The position numbers and the translations under genes are program-made. From Acidobacteriota bacterium (lineage in GTDB: Bacteria; Acidobacteriota; Terriglobia; Bryobacterales; Bryobacteraceae), in assembly GCA_016213775.1 (NCBI GenBank), contig JACQZR010000088.1:1-64000 (forward strand): 64,000 bases of DNA, read 5' to 3'. Below, piece by piece: positions 16,551 through 25,571 of the stretch. Below the pieces are notes generated by a model. It was not told the origin of the DNA and searched no databases. It saw nothing but the letters and a program-made list of their open reading frames with translations. The first letter of the stretch is position 1. The number at the start of each line of letters is the position of its first letter.

Positions 16551-19393
16551 GCGCGGCCTCCGGCGTAGCGGAAGTTAGCGCGGAGCGTGGTCCCACGGCC
16601 CTGCGCGGTCTCGATGGTGAGCTCGCCGCCGTGCCGTTTCACCCGGTCGCGCATGATGCTGATGCCGAAGTGTCCAGGCGCAACATGCTCCAAAAGGAAA
16701 CCGCAGCCGTCGTCTTCCACCTGCGCGACAATCTCGCCCGGCGCGAAGCGAAGCCGCACCAGGATCCGTGACGCCCGCGCATGTTGTAGCGCATTCGATG
16801 CCCCTTCCTGACACACACGCAGCAGGTTGTGGATCAGCGGCCCGGGCAATGCGGCGGGCTCTCCTTCCACTTCCAGTTGCGGCTGCACTTCGCGGCCGCG
16901 AGCCATCTCCCGCAATGCGCCACGCAGCACGTCCACTAGTCCCTGCCGCTGCAAATCGTCCGTTCCAATGGCGGGATGGCTCAGATCCCAGATCACGCGC
17001 CGGGCCTCCGTGCGATAGTGCCGCAGCATGGTCTGCGCCAGTTCGATTGCGCCCTGCGCCGAACCCGGTCGCGACGACAACCGGTCGCGCGCCGCATCCA
17101 GTTGCCACCCGATGGCCGCCAGTCCCGCAAGCAGGGTATCGTGCCACTCTTCGGCGATTCGGCCGCGCTCGGCCAGCACCGCGCGGTACCGTGAGCGCAG
17201 CAGCAGCATGCGCCATTGATAGCCCAGCCAGAGCAGAGCGGCCACAGCGGCAATCGCCCCACCGCGAAACCACCACGTCTCGTGCATGCGCGGCGGTTGC
17301 TCAAAAGCGGCCGCTACGGTATCGCTCCACTCTCCGCCGTTCATTCGCGCGCCGATCTCAATCGTGTGCTGCCCGGCGGGAAGCCCATTAAAGCGCAGCG
17401 TCCGCTCCTTACTCGTGCTGCTCCACACCTCATCGCCGTCAAGCCGGTAGCGAAACTCCAACCGGTCCGGCGCACTCAAAGCTGCTGCCGTAAAGTGGAC
17501 CGTGTGCGTGCCCGCATCTGTGACAATCTCTTCGATGACCGGCTTCGGCGTCACCGGTGTCCTCCGCTTCGATGGCCGGATGCGCACCATGCCGCGTACG
17601 GTCGAAATCCAGATGTCGCCCGACGCATCTCGCCACGCGCCGGGTTGTCCGACATTCTGGCATTCGATTGTCCGCATGCCGTCGTCCGAGCCGTAGATCA
17701 CGGGGCTCAACCGCGGCAGCCGCCCCTCAAGTACAGCCTGCATCTGGGCCAGGCTCACCTGCAGCGCGCCGGCCGGAGAGGAGAGCCATAGACTTCCCGC
17801 CCCGTCATCCACCATGGCGTAAATATGATCGGCGGGCAGCCCGTGCCGCTGATCGAGCCGCCGGATGTGGCCACCGCTGACCAAAACAATTCCGTTGCCC
17901 CTTGTTGCGGCCCACACGCGGCCCTGCGAATCCTCGGACAGGGACGTGACCGGTAGATTCGCATCAATGAGGCTCGCAATGCCGGCTTGCACGCGCCACA
18001 ATCCACGGCCGGCGCCGGCCCACACCTCCCCGTCGCGTGCGCACAAAACCGCGTCCATCCGCCCTTCCACAATGGTCACCGCCCCAGCCCGCCGCAGGCC
18101 GTCCGGGTACATGTACAAACCCGTGGTGGTGGCCAGCCACAATGCTCCGCTGCGGTCGAAAGCAATCTCGTTCACCTGCCCCTGTGGCGCCCCGTCGCGT
18201 TGCGAAAAGCGAGTCCACTTCCCGTCGCGGTACGAGAGCAGACTCTGCCAGTCGCTCAGCCAAAGGGTGCCGTCTCGCGAAACCGCCGAGGCGCGGATCA
18301 ATGTCTGTGCCGCCGGTGTTGGCAACGCCACCTGCTGTAGCTGGCCTTTCTCAAATAGCGTGAGCCCGCTGCGCCACGATCCAAACCAGACACGGCCCCG
18401 CGCATCCCCCGCAACAGTGGAATAGAACTGTCCAGGGAGGCCTTCCGGCGGGCCATACGGCTGCACGACGCCGCTGCTCCAGCGGCTCAATCCAGCCCTG
18501 CTGCCGATCCACAGATTGCCGTCGCGGTCTTCAAACACGTTGTGGACGAATTCATCCAACACGCCGTCCGTGCACTTCACCGCCTCATGCGCGCCACGCA
18601 ACAGACGGTACAGCCCGCTGCCCCACGTCGCCGCCCAGACGTTACCATCCCGATCCTCCGTCACGGAAACGACAGGCCCCGGTACTCCCGCCACGTTCGC
18701 CGTGGACGCGGAATGTCGCAGGCCGTTTGATAACCCCATCCAATAACCGCCGCGCGCCGCCGCGCCCAGCGCGTGAACAGGCTCCTCCACACCGGCCACC
18801 GGCGTCATCACGCCGTCGCGATACCGGCGCAGCCCCACGCTCGTAGCCACGAGTAAGGAGCCATCGGTCACCGGCAGGAGCCCAAGCCAACTCGGGTCGG
18901 GATTGGGATGGCCGCCGGTGAGTTCTCTCAAGCCACCCTCGGTTACCTCAACCAGAGCCCCCACGCTCAGGCCCAGCACGCTACCCGCTGCATCGGTAGT
19001 CAGGTAACTCATCTGCGCACCCGACACATGCGTCGTGCGGCCATTCCGATAGCGAAAGAGTCCGGCGTCCCGAGACCCGATCCAGATGGCGCCATCCGCG
19101 CCCACCGCAACTCCGTTGATCCACTCGCGCGTCACCCCGGTCTTGGGATCGAGCACCAGCGGCCGAAACCGCACTCCATCAAACCGCGCCACACCGCCCG
19201 CCGTGCCCACCAGCAGTTCGCCATCCGGAGTCTGCGCCAGCGACGTGACGTAACCCTGTGGCAGTCCCTGTTCCACCTGCCAGTGCCGTTTGGCGTATTG
19301 CGAAATGGCGAACTCCGGGTCGAGCGCGCCCAGCGGCACGCCACCGCAAACCACCACACTCAGTAACCGCGCGAGATTCATTGCCGGAAGCAA
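16547..19393 (-). CDS. Two-component sensor kinase with periplasmic beta-propeller (Reg_prop/Y_Y_Y)
   Basis: A membrane sensor of 948 residues (944 if the second ATG, at 19381, is used). After a signal-like N-terminus, residues 30-610 hold about a dozen propeller strands of the two-component-regulator type (DRDGNLWIGSRAGLSRW and similar). A Y_Y_Y-type sandwich follows (615-700), one transmembrane helix (about 709-727), a HisKA_3 helix with His751 (EEWHDTLLAGL) and a HATPase_c domain (ASNALQHA, DDGCGF, GISIMRDRV). This is the layout of polysaccharide- or ligand-sensing kinases that control TonB loci; the ligand is unknown. It overlaps the start of its response regulator. Confidence 0.92.
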   Translation of the reverse strand: MLPAMNLARLLSVVVCGGVPLGALDPEFAISQYAKRHWQVEQGLPQGYVTSLAQTPDGELLVGTAGGVARFDGVRFRPLVLDPKTGVTREWINGVAVGADGAIWIGSRDAGLFRYRNGRTTHVSGAQMSYLTTDAAGSVLGLSVGALVEVTEGGLRELTGGHPNPDPSWLGLLPVTDGSLLVATSVGLRRYRDGVMTPVAGVEEPVHALGAAARGGYWMGLSNGLRHSASTANVAGVPGPVVSVTEDRDGNVWAATWGSGLYRLLRGAHEAVKCTDGVLDEFVHNVFEDRDGNLWIGSRAGLSRWSSGVVQPYGPPEGLPGQFYSTVAGDARGRVWFGSWRSGLTLFEKGQLQQVALPTPAAQTLIRASAVSRDGTLWLSDWQSLLSYRDGKWTRFSQRDGAPQGQVNEIAFDRSGALWLATTTGLYMYPDGLRRAGAVTIVEGRMDAVLCARDGEVWAGAGRGLWRVQAGIASLIDANLPVTSLSEDSQGRVWAATRGNGIVLVSGGHIRRLDQRHGLPADHIYAMVDDGAGSLWLSSPAGALQVSLAQMQAVLEGRLPRLSPVIYGSDDGMRTIECQNVGQPGAWRDASGDIWISTVRGMVRIRPSKRRTPVTPKPVIEEIVTDAGTHTVHFTAAALSAPDRLEFRYRLDGDEVWSSTSKERTLRFNGLPAGQHTIEIGARMNGGEWSDTVAAAFEQPPRMHETWWFRGGAIAAVAALLWLGYQWRMLLLRSRYRAVLAERGRIAEEWHDTLLAGLAAIGWQLDAARDRLSSRPGSAQGAIELAQTMLRHYRTEARRVIWDLSHPAIGTDDLQRQGLVDVLRGALREMARGREVQPQLEVEGEPAALPGPLIHNLLRVCQEGASNALQHARASRILVRLRFAPGEIVAQVEDDGCGFLLEHVAPGHFGISIMRDRVKRHGGELTIETAQGRGTTLRANFRYAGGRA

Positions 19394-19442
19394 GCATCAT
19401 AACGCGCCGCGCTCCCGCCCTACCCGGGAGGCGCTAGAGTAT

Positions 19443-20504
19443 ATGAGGTACATTCTCTTGGAACGTGAAGTCCTGGCAACCACGCAAAAGGGCGACGAGA
19501 TCGTCCGCTACACCCTCCGCAACGACAACGGCATCGAGGCCGCCGTCCTCAACTACGGCGGCATCCTCCAATCGCTGCGGGTTCCCGACCGCGACGGCAA
19601 AGCCGCCGACATTGTCCTCGGCTTCGATGAGCTGGAGCCTTACCTCGGCGAGCATCCCTACTTCGGCGCCATCATCGGCCGCGTTGGCAATCGCATCGCC
19701 CACGGCAAGCTCACGTTGAACGGACGGCCCGTTCAACTCACCGTCAACAGCAAAACGTGTCACCTGCACGGCGGCAAACGCGGCTTTGACAAGGTGTTGT
19801 GGAAGGCCGCCGCCAAGCTCACCAATGATGGCCAGTCCGTGGAACTGCATTACGTCAGTCCAGCCGGCAGCGACGGCTACCCGGGGCGTCTCTCCGTCAC
19901 CGTGAACTACGTGCTCACTCCCGCCAATGAGCTGCGCATTCAGTACGCCGCGCAATCCGACGCCGACACAATAGTGAACCTCACCAACCATTCGTACTTC
20001 AATCTGGCCGGCGCGGGAACCGGTGATGTGCTCAAACACGAAATGCAGATCTTCGCGGATCAGTATACGCCCGTGGACGGCACGCTCATTCCAACGGGCG
20101 AACTGCGCGATGTTGCGGGAACACCATTCGATTTCCGCGAGCCCACATCCATCGGCGCCTGGATCGACGCCGAGGATGAGCAGATCCGCTTCGGCAGCGG
20201 CTACGACCACAACTATGTCTTGCGTCCGCAAACCGGCGAACCCCGCCCTGCCGCCCGCGTGCGCGAACTTCGCTACGGCGTCGTGATGGAAGTGCTCACC
20301 ACCGAACCCGGCCTGCAATTCTACTCCGGCAACTTCCTCGATGTCGAGGGCAAGGGCGGGCGTCGCTACGGCAAACACGCCGGCTTCTGCCTGGAGACGC
20401 AGCATTTCCCCGATGCGCCTAACCATCCGCATTTCCCGAGCATCGTGCTGAAGGCTCGCGACTGGTATCGCTCAACGACAATCTACCGCTTCCCGCCGCT
20501 GTGA
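19443..20504 (+). CDS. galM: Aldose 1-epimerase (galactose mutarotase)
   Basis: Interconverts alpha and beta anomers of aldohexoses. The 353-residue protein has the family hallmarks: NYGGILQSLRVPDRDG near the N-terminus, GRVGNRIAHG, CHLHGG (catalytic-site His), NLTNHSYFNLAG, GYDHNYVL and the C-terminal EPGLQFYSGN with the catalytic Glu. The ATG at 19443 is chosen because everything upstream in frame overlaps the divergent kinase gene and matches nothing in the family; GGGAGG lies 11 bases before it. No signal peptide, so cytosolic. A link with the galactonate genes 6 kb away is possible but not shown. Confidence 0.92.
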   Translation: MRYILLEREVLATTQKGDEIVRYTLRNDNGIEAAVLNYGGILQSLRVPDRDGKAADIVLGFDELEPYLGEHPYFGAIIGRVGNRIAHGKLTLNGRPVQLTVNSKTCHLHGGKRGFDKVLWKAAAKLTNDGQSVELHYVSPAGSDGYPGRLSVTVNYVLTPANELRIQYAAQSDADTIVNLTNHSYFNLAGAGTGDVLKHEMQIFADQYTPVDGTLIPTGELRDVAGTPFDFREPTSIGAWIDAEDEQIRFGSGYDHNYVLRPQTGEPRPAARVRELRYGVVMEVLTTEPGLQFYSGNFLDVEGKGGRRYGKHAGFCLETQHFPDAPNHPHFPSIVLKARDWYRSTTIYRFPPL

Positions 20505-20526
20505 AACCGCCCGCGGCCCATGCCCT

Positions 20527-20845
20527 CTATTTCTCGACGGGCCCGCCGGCACGCGAAGTGCTTATCGTAGCGTCACGCATGACCATGAGCAGGCCCGGCC
20601 ATTCCCCGCCTTTCAGTCGCCCAAGTGCGCACGATGAGAATGCCATGGTGCGCCGCGCCGCGGTGTTCAGTGAAGCCCTTGTCCGTTGTGATTAGCAGGC
20701 GGCCTTCCGTCATCGCCACGATCCACAGGCCGGGGTCGCCTAACCCCTGGTCAGCGGTCCCGCGGATGTCCTTCACGTCATGGCCGAGTTCGCGCAGCCG
20801 ATTTACGGTCATGCGCGGGATGTTCTCGTCGACAAGGATCTTCAT
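20527..20845 (-). pseudogene. DUF5615 PIN-like toxin with a frameshifting deletion
   Basis: The N-terminal 75 codons are a good DUF5615 protein (MKILVDENIPRMTVNRL, LLITTDKGF, HHGILIVR), the toxin type paired with DUF433 antitoxins. After GILIVRT the open frame continues only as unrelated codons to a stop at 20573. In another frame, from about 20616 to 20527, the expected family C-terminus appears (RLKGGEWPGLLMVMRDAT and onward to TAG). So roughly 20-25 codons were deleted with a frame change. A shortened 90-residue product may still be made, but the C-terminal strand is lost. The gene starts three bases after the antitoxin stop. Confidence 0.75.
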
Positions 20846-20848
20846 CCG

Positions 20849-21082
20849 TCAGAGGCTTGCGGCCTGGATCGGCGTGACTTGCTCCTCGGCCAACTCGGCT
20901 GCATAGTCGAGGCAAGCCATGATGTCTTCGCAGGACAGAGAAGGGTACTCAGCCAGCAGTTCGTCGACGGTGTCGCCGTTCGCGAGCATGCGGACGATCT
21001 GGTGGACCGGAATCCGCGTGCCCTTTACGCACGCCTGCCCGTGGCATATGTTGGCATTGATAGAAATCCGGTCAAAAGGCAT
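20849..21082 (-). CDS. DUF433 antitoxin
   Basis: A 77-residue helix-turn-helix protein of the DUF433 family, the usual partner of DUF5615 PIN-like toxins. Recognisable by ACVKGTRIPVHQIVRMLANG and the following ELLAEYPSLSCEDIMACLDYA. The ATG at 21082 is preferred because GGAGG stands eight bases upstream; two earlier in-frame starts overlap that site. Its stop is three bases from the toxin start. Since the toxin looks crippled, this antitoxin may be an orphan kept by chance or as a trans-acting antidote. Confidence 0.85.
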   Translation of the reverse strand: MPFDRISINANICHGQACVKGTRIPVHQIVRMLANGDTVDELLAEYPSLSCEDIMACLDYAAELAEEQVTPIQAASL

Positions 21083-21104
21083 TTTCATTGCCTCCACAAC
21101 CAGT

Positions 21105-21523
21105 TTACTTCACAGTGACGCTTACTCCAGCATCCACCGACCTTGGCTGTTGCGCGCCACGGTTAGAGGTCCTTTGCGATCGGGGCCGCCCTCGGCTGAG
21201 ACCCGGTCTACCTCCGCGTTCAGCACGATCGAAACGAGCGCCCGTAGTGCCCCGTCGGAGTAAACACGCGCGTCGAGGTGAGGTCGTCACCATCACTTCG
21301 TCGGGGAGTTGCTCGAAAACGCGAGTAACCGGGGTGCGGCCCGGCGGACCGCCCATGATGGTGGCCTTGCCTGAGTCGGCGCCACCATCCACTGACGCTT
21401 GCCGTGGGCTTCTTTGGCCACACGGTGGTAGCGCGTACGGCAGAAATCGCAGACCGCCTGGGATTCGTAGTCGCTGTCGACGCAGCGCATCAATTGAAGG
21501 CCATCGTGAAGTGGCCTTCGCAA
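21105..21523 (-). pseudogene. Degraded reading frame of unknown origin
   Basis: Between the DUF433 gene and the next large gene (456 bases) no intact gene exists, but minus-strand frames look protein-like in relay. An upstream frame contains MRCVDSDYESQAVCDFC, reminiscent of a zinc-ribbon start. A second has RTPVTRVFEQLPDEVMVTT. A third, after a shift near 21275, reads RVYSDGALRALVSIVLNAEV and ends GRWMLE before TAA at 21121-21123. The relay suggests a gene broken by indels; I cannot name its family. It may also be noncoding with chance open frames. Confidence 0.3.
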
Positions 21524-21553
21524 TACGAACGTGCCCGCTTCGACTAACGCAGA

Positions 21554-24500
21554 CTACGGCGCAAAGTACCCGTTCACGTCGAGAATGAAATGCGTGGTGT
21601 CCGTTGCAATGACAAACACGCTCGGTATCGGCCCGCCCGAGGTGCTCAATGAGAACGTTGCCGCGTTCGAGACCACTGACCCATCCACCGAGCTCAGATA
21701 CGTCACGGTGTTCGAATACGCCGGATTTAGGTCGAGGTGTCCCAACGACGTAAGCGGCACCGCAGTGAGATTCCCGGAGATCTGACCGGCCGAGGGGCTA
21801 ATCCCGCAGATCCCGACCATCGGAAACGCTCGCGATTGGCCCGCGGTCAGCGCAGGACCTCCGTTTGGCCCCGGGCTGTTTCGCGTATCCACCGCACGGC
21901 ACGGCGTCACCGGATAGTAGGAATAGCCGGAACTGTATTGTCCCGGGGGCGCGAAGTAGCCAGTGATGTCCAGCACAAGGTGAGTAGTGTTGGTGGCGAA
22001 AGCGTCAATGGCTCCGTTGATCCCCGCCGGTACGATTGCCTGGTTGGTCACGATAGTCCCCTTTGGCGAGTTGAGTGTCGATACCAGCGGCTGCGGCGAA
22101 CCGGTGGGCCACAAAGTCAGATAGGCCAAAGGTCCGGATGGAATCGCGGTGACATTCAGCACATAAGCCCGTGCAACCGCCGCGTTTGAGGAGCAGTTGT
22201 TCGTCGTGTAAGCAATGGTCCGCGGCTGGTTCGGCTGCATCGGCGAGACCGGAGTAGAGTACGGATACGAAGTCCCGCGCGAGTCGTATAGCCGGCAATT
22301 GGCGCCGTAGAACACCAGTGTTTCCGAGGTTGTCGCAGTTGTGAAGTAACCGTTCACATCGAGCACGAGATCGGTTTCCTCGGTGGCATAAATGCTCACC
22401 GCTCCACCCGCACCCGCTGGGACGATGGCCGCATTGGCTTTCACCCGCCCGTCAAAAGAGTTCAACGTGGAGACCAGCGGCTGTGGCTGCCCCGCGGGCC
22501 ATATCGTGAGAAATGCCAGTTGTCCCTTCGGAACGACGGTCACGTTCAACGAGTAGGCGGACGCGCTCGTGGGAAGGCCGCAACGGCCGGAAGGCAGCAC
22601 AAAATCTCGCGCCGCTTTATTAGGCAACGACGGCGCGCCGAATTGCCCCGTGAATCCGCTATTCGTCCTCGTATCCACCAGCCGGCACGGCGATACCGCC
22701 ACAAACCGGCTCCCGCCGGCCGCCGCAACTCCCGCCTGCGTGATCGACACGACCTGTGTGCCTACATATAACGTTGTGCTCCGCGCTGTCCCTGGGTTCG
22801 CGGTCACAGTGAAGCAAACTGTGTTCGACCCCGTGTAAACAACCGTCGACGAAGGGCCGCGAACCCAGTCCGCGTTCGATGCCACGTTCCATCGCATAGT
22901 TGCCGGTGCCGTCACAGAGAACTGCCCATTGCCTCCCGAAGCGGAGAAGGAGAGTTGCGGTTGGGACACTGTCAAACCATCGATGGGCGGTTGCGTGATA
23001 GTCACCGTCTGCCCGGCCACCACGATTTTCGCCGTCCTGGCCGCGCCTGTTGTATTAGCGGTCAGCGTCACTGTTGCCAGGCCCGGTCCAGTCACCGTCG
23101 CGGTTGGAATGGTCACCCACGATGTGGGGGAGTTGCTGTCGAATTGCCGGACGTCCCAGATGCAGCCCGGCCCCGTCGACACGCTCACCGAGACTGGCCC
23201 GCCCGCTCCGGACGCATTCACCGTCAACGAAGAAAGCGAAGTGTTGCACCCCGATACGACATCTCCCGAGAATACTTCGATCGCGTATGGGCCTGTCACG
23301 CCGGACGGGTAGGATGCGCCGGATTGCGTGATCCCGATCAGCAGTGTCCCCGCCGCGTTCCAAAATAGATAGCGGCCCGCCGCCGGAGAAGAGGTAAGTC
23401 CATCATTGAAACGCGTAAGAGCAACACGTCCAGTAAGCGCCAGGTCACTATCGGCATACATCAGCAATTCATCGCCAGAACCCGTTGAAGCAAGGACCGC
23501 CGTTGACCGGCGCGATATCGAGTTTGCCAGCCACTTCACATTTTGGGAATACGGCGACCCCACGGCCCCAGGCAGCTTCCCGTACGGTTGTCCATCTTCC
23601 GCTGCGGAATCGGATGACCGGTAGCCATTGCCGCAAGCGTCGAAGATGCGTGCTCCGTCCTCCGTAATCCAGATGCTATCGCCGTAGCACGAGGAGGTGA
23701 AGGATCTCGCCCCCGGTACCAGTTTCGCCGCCCCTTGGGTGATGTCGAACTTCGCCCCATTCAGCGAATAAATCGAGTTCCCGCTCGGATGCAGTAAAGA
23801 CGAAGACCCCAAACCATTGCCGGCAATTGGTGTCACAGCTCCTGTGGCCAGGTTCACCGAAGAGGAGGAAATGTAGGCATATCCGTTCCCCCCCAGCACC
23901 AGTTCTCCGTTCCCCGCGCTGGATGTGTTCACGATGCTCAAAGTACTCAAATCCGCGCGCACAAATCCGGACACATGCGAAATGCCGGCGTACAATCCGT
24001 CCGGGCTCAAAGAGAGTTTTGTTGGAATGAAGTTCAACGCCACGTACCGGTCCGACACCGTGAGTGGATCGTAGACGTGGAGTTCGTTTGGAGACGAGCT
24101 CACGAATACTAACCGGTCGAGCGATTTGCTGTAGCGCGCCGAAATGATTTTGTAAGGGGTCCGCTGAAACGCCGGGGCCGCCGGCGGCACGCCGTCCTGA
24201 TACACCGTCAGCGTCTGATTGCCCGCGGTGATTCCAGCGCTGCGCGCGGCTCCGGAGTTGGGCCGGACCAGGAACGTTACCGTCCCATTGCCGTTACCGA
24301 ATCCGCCGGAAACAATCTCGATCCACGGCACCGCCACGGTTGCCTGGTAGGTGCACGGGGAATCCGAACTGATGGTCACTGTTCCAACTGCCCCCGATGC
24401 AGGGTATGCCACGGTGTTTGGCGAGAACGTGAGCCCGCAGGACGATGATCCCGATAGGGGGAACGACGCCGTCGCGAAGTCATTCAGCAGACTGGCGGCG

Positions 24501-25459
24501 TTTTCCGACTGCATCACCGTGTGTATCATCGTTCCCTGGCTGTTGAAAAACGCCCACTTCGCAAGGTACCCATATGTCCGTCCCGCATTCACAAACGTCG
24601 GCATCAGCATGCTTCCTGCCTGCTGCAGCGTTGCCGTGTCATAGAACCGGACTTCGGAAGAGGTGGTCGATGTTCCACTATTCATCGTCACGGTGACGGG
24701 CGTCCCCACACCCGCCAACAGCTTCGCGGAGGCAGACTCGTCAAAGGAAAGGAACTGCGCCTGGCCGCTGTTTTTGGTGCCCGCGAGGGATCCCGCCGAG
24801 ACGGGATCGACCAGCGCATTCGGGCCAACGACGCGAACGTTGCCGCACCCGTCGTATAGCCGTGAGCCATCCAACGAGAATTGCATAGGCGGGCAAACTT
24901 CGTAGAAACCAGTATAGGGTGCGGGTTGCAGGATACCATTCGAGATGTCGAACTTCCGCAAGCCGTACGCCTGTGCGTAAATCACCTTTCCCCCCGGATG
25001 CAGTGCGCTCCGTGTCCTGCCGTACTCCGAAGTCGAGGTCGAAGTCACCGTGCCCGTCGAAAGCTGCACGCCAAAATACGGCGGCTGGTACACATAATCA
25101 GCCGTCAGCACAATGTCCTGCAGCGTTGCCAGACTGGGAACCACATAAGTCCGCACGACAGTCGCCGTGGAAAGATTCACCAGCGTAATCAGCGCGTCAT
25201 GACTCACCGCCGCCATCAACCCGCCCGGCGCTACGGATAACCCATTCGGAGCCTTTGACAGCGCAACTGTGCTGTCCGTATTCGTTACTGGATTGTAGAT
25301 ATGTAGTAGGTTCGGCCCGGCCGAGACCATGATGATCCGGTCCAGCGGGGTGCTGTATTTGGCCTCGATCGGCCTGAAGTTGAGAGTGTTCTGTCCGTAT
25401 ATTGGCGAAACTGCCAACAGTGCAAAACAGATTAGTAAATAAGAGAAAGATTTTCGCAT
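21554..25459 (-). CDS. Large secreted protein: two beta-propellers, BACON domains, triple C-terminal repeat
   Basis: A 1301-residue exported protein. The start at 25459 gives a clean signal peptide (MRKSFSYLLICFALLAVSPI, then YGQ); the frame remains open upstream but that part overlaps the divergent enolase gene. Two homologous propeller halves (FRPIEAKYSTPLDRIIMVS and TPYKIISARYSKSLDRLVFVS) are each followed by BACON-like Ig domains (VPWIEIVSGG; NADWVRGPS). The last 390 residues are three copies of a domain with PCRLVDTR or PCRAVDTR at the start, LNVTAIPSG in the middle and LDVNGYFAP at the end. Probable cell-surface adhesion or carbohydrate-binding role, inferred from BACON domains only. 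Confidence 0.8.
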   Translation of the reverse strand: MRKSFSYLLICFALLAVSPIYGQNTLNFRPIEAKYSTPLDRIIMVSAGPNLLHIYNPVTNTDSTVALSKAPNGLSVAPGGLMAAVSHDALITLVNLSTATVVRTYVVPSLATLQDIVLTADYVYQPPYFGVQLSTGTVTSTSTSEYGRTRSALHPGGKVIYAQAYGLRKFDISNGILQPAPYTGFYEVCPPMQFSLDGSRLYDGCGNVRVVGPNALVDPVSAGSLAGTKNSGQAQFLSFDESASAKLLAGVGTPVTVTMNSGTSTTSSEVRFYDTATLQQAGSMLMPTFVNAGRTYGYLAKWAFFNSQGTMIHTVMQSENAASLLNDFATASFPLSGSSSCGLTFSPNTVAYPASGAVGTVTISSDSPCTYQATVAVPWIEIVSGGFGNGNGTVTFLVRPNSGAARSAGITAGNQTLTVYQDGVPPAAPAFQRTPYKIISARYSKSLDRLVFVSSSPNELHVYDPLTVSDRYVALNFIPTKLSLSPDGLYAGISHVSGFVRADLSTLSIVNTSSAGNGELVLGGNGYAYISSSSVNLATGAVTPIAGNGLGSSSLLHPSGNSIYSLNGAKFDITQGAAKLVPGARSFTSSCYGDSIWITEDGARIFDACGNGYRSSDSAAEDGQPYGKLPGAVGSPYSQNVKWLANSISRRSTAVLASTGSGDELLMYADSDLALTGRVALTRFNDGLTSSPAAGRYLFWNAAGTLLIGITQSGASYPSGVTGPYAIEVFSGDVVSGCNTSLSSLTVNASGAGGPVSVSVSTGPGCIWDVRQFDSNSPTSWVTIPTATVTGPGLATVTLTANTTGAARTAKIVVAGQTVTITQPPIDGLTVSQPQLSFSASGGNGQFSVTAPATMRWNVASNADWVRGPSSTVVYTGSNTVCFTVTANPGTARSTTLYVGTQVVSITQAGVAAAGGSRFVAVSPCRLVDTRTNSGFTGQFGAPSLPNKAARDFVLPSGRCGLPTSASAYSLNVTVVPKGQLAFLTIWPAGQPQPLVSTLNSFDGRVKANAAIVPAGAGGAVSIYATEETDLVLDVNGYFTTATTSETLVFYGANCRLYDSRGTSYPYSTPVSPMQPNQPRTIAYTTNNCSSNAAVARAYVLNVTAIPSGPLAYLTLWPTGSPQPLVSTLNSPKGTIVTNQAIVPAGINGAIDAFATNTTHLVLDITGYFAPPGQYSSGYSYYPVTPCRAVDTRNSPGPNGGPALTAGQSRAFPMVGICGISPSAGQISGNLTAVPLTSLGHLDLNPAYSNTVTYLSSVDGSVVSNAATFSLSTSGGPIPSVFVIATDTTHFILDVNGYFAP

Positions 25460-25571
25460 AACGAATGCCGCCGTATAGCGTAGCACGCGGCAATACCTCA
25501 CCGATAGCAGGCTTGCGCGTCCCCAACGCAACGCGATACAGTCGGTCTTTCCCAGTAGAGGAGTCTCCACC

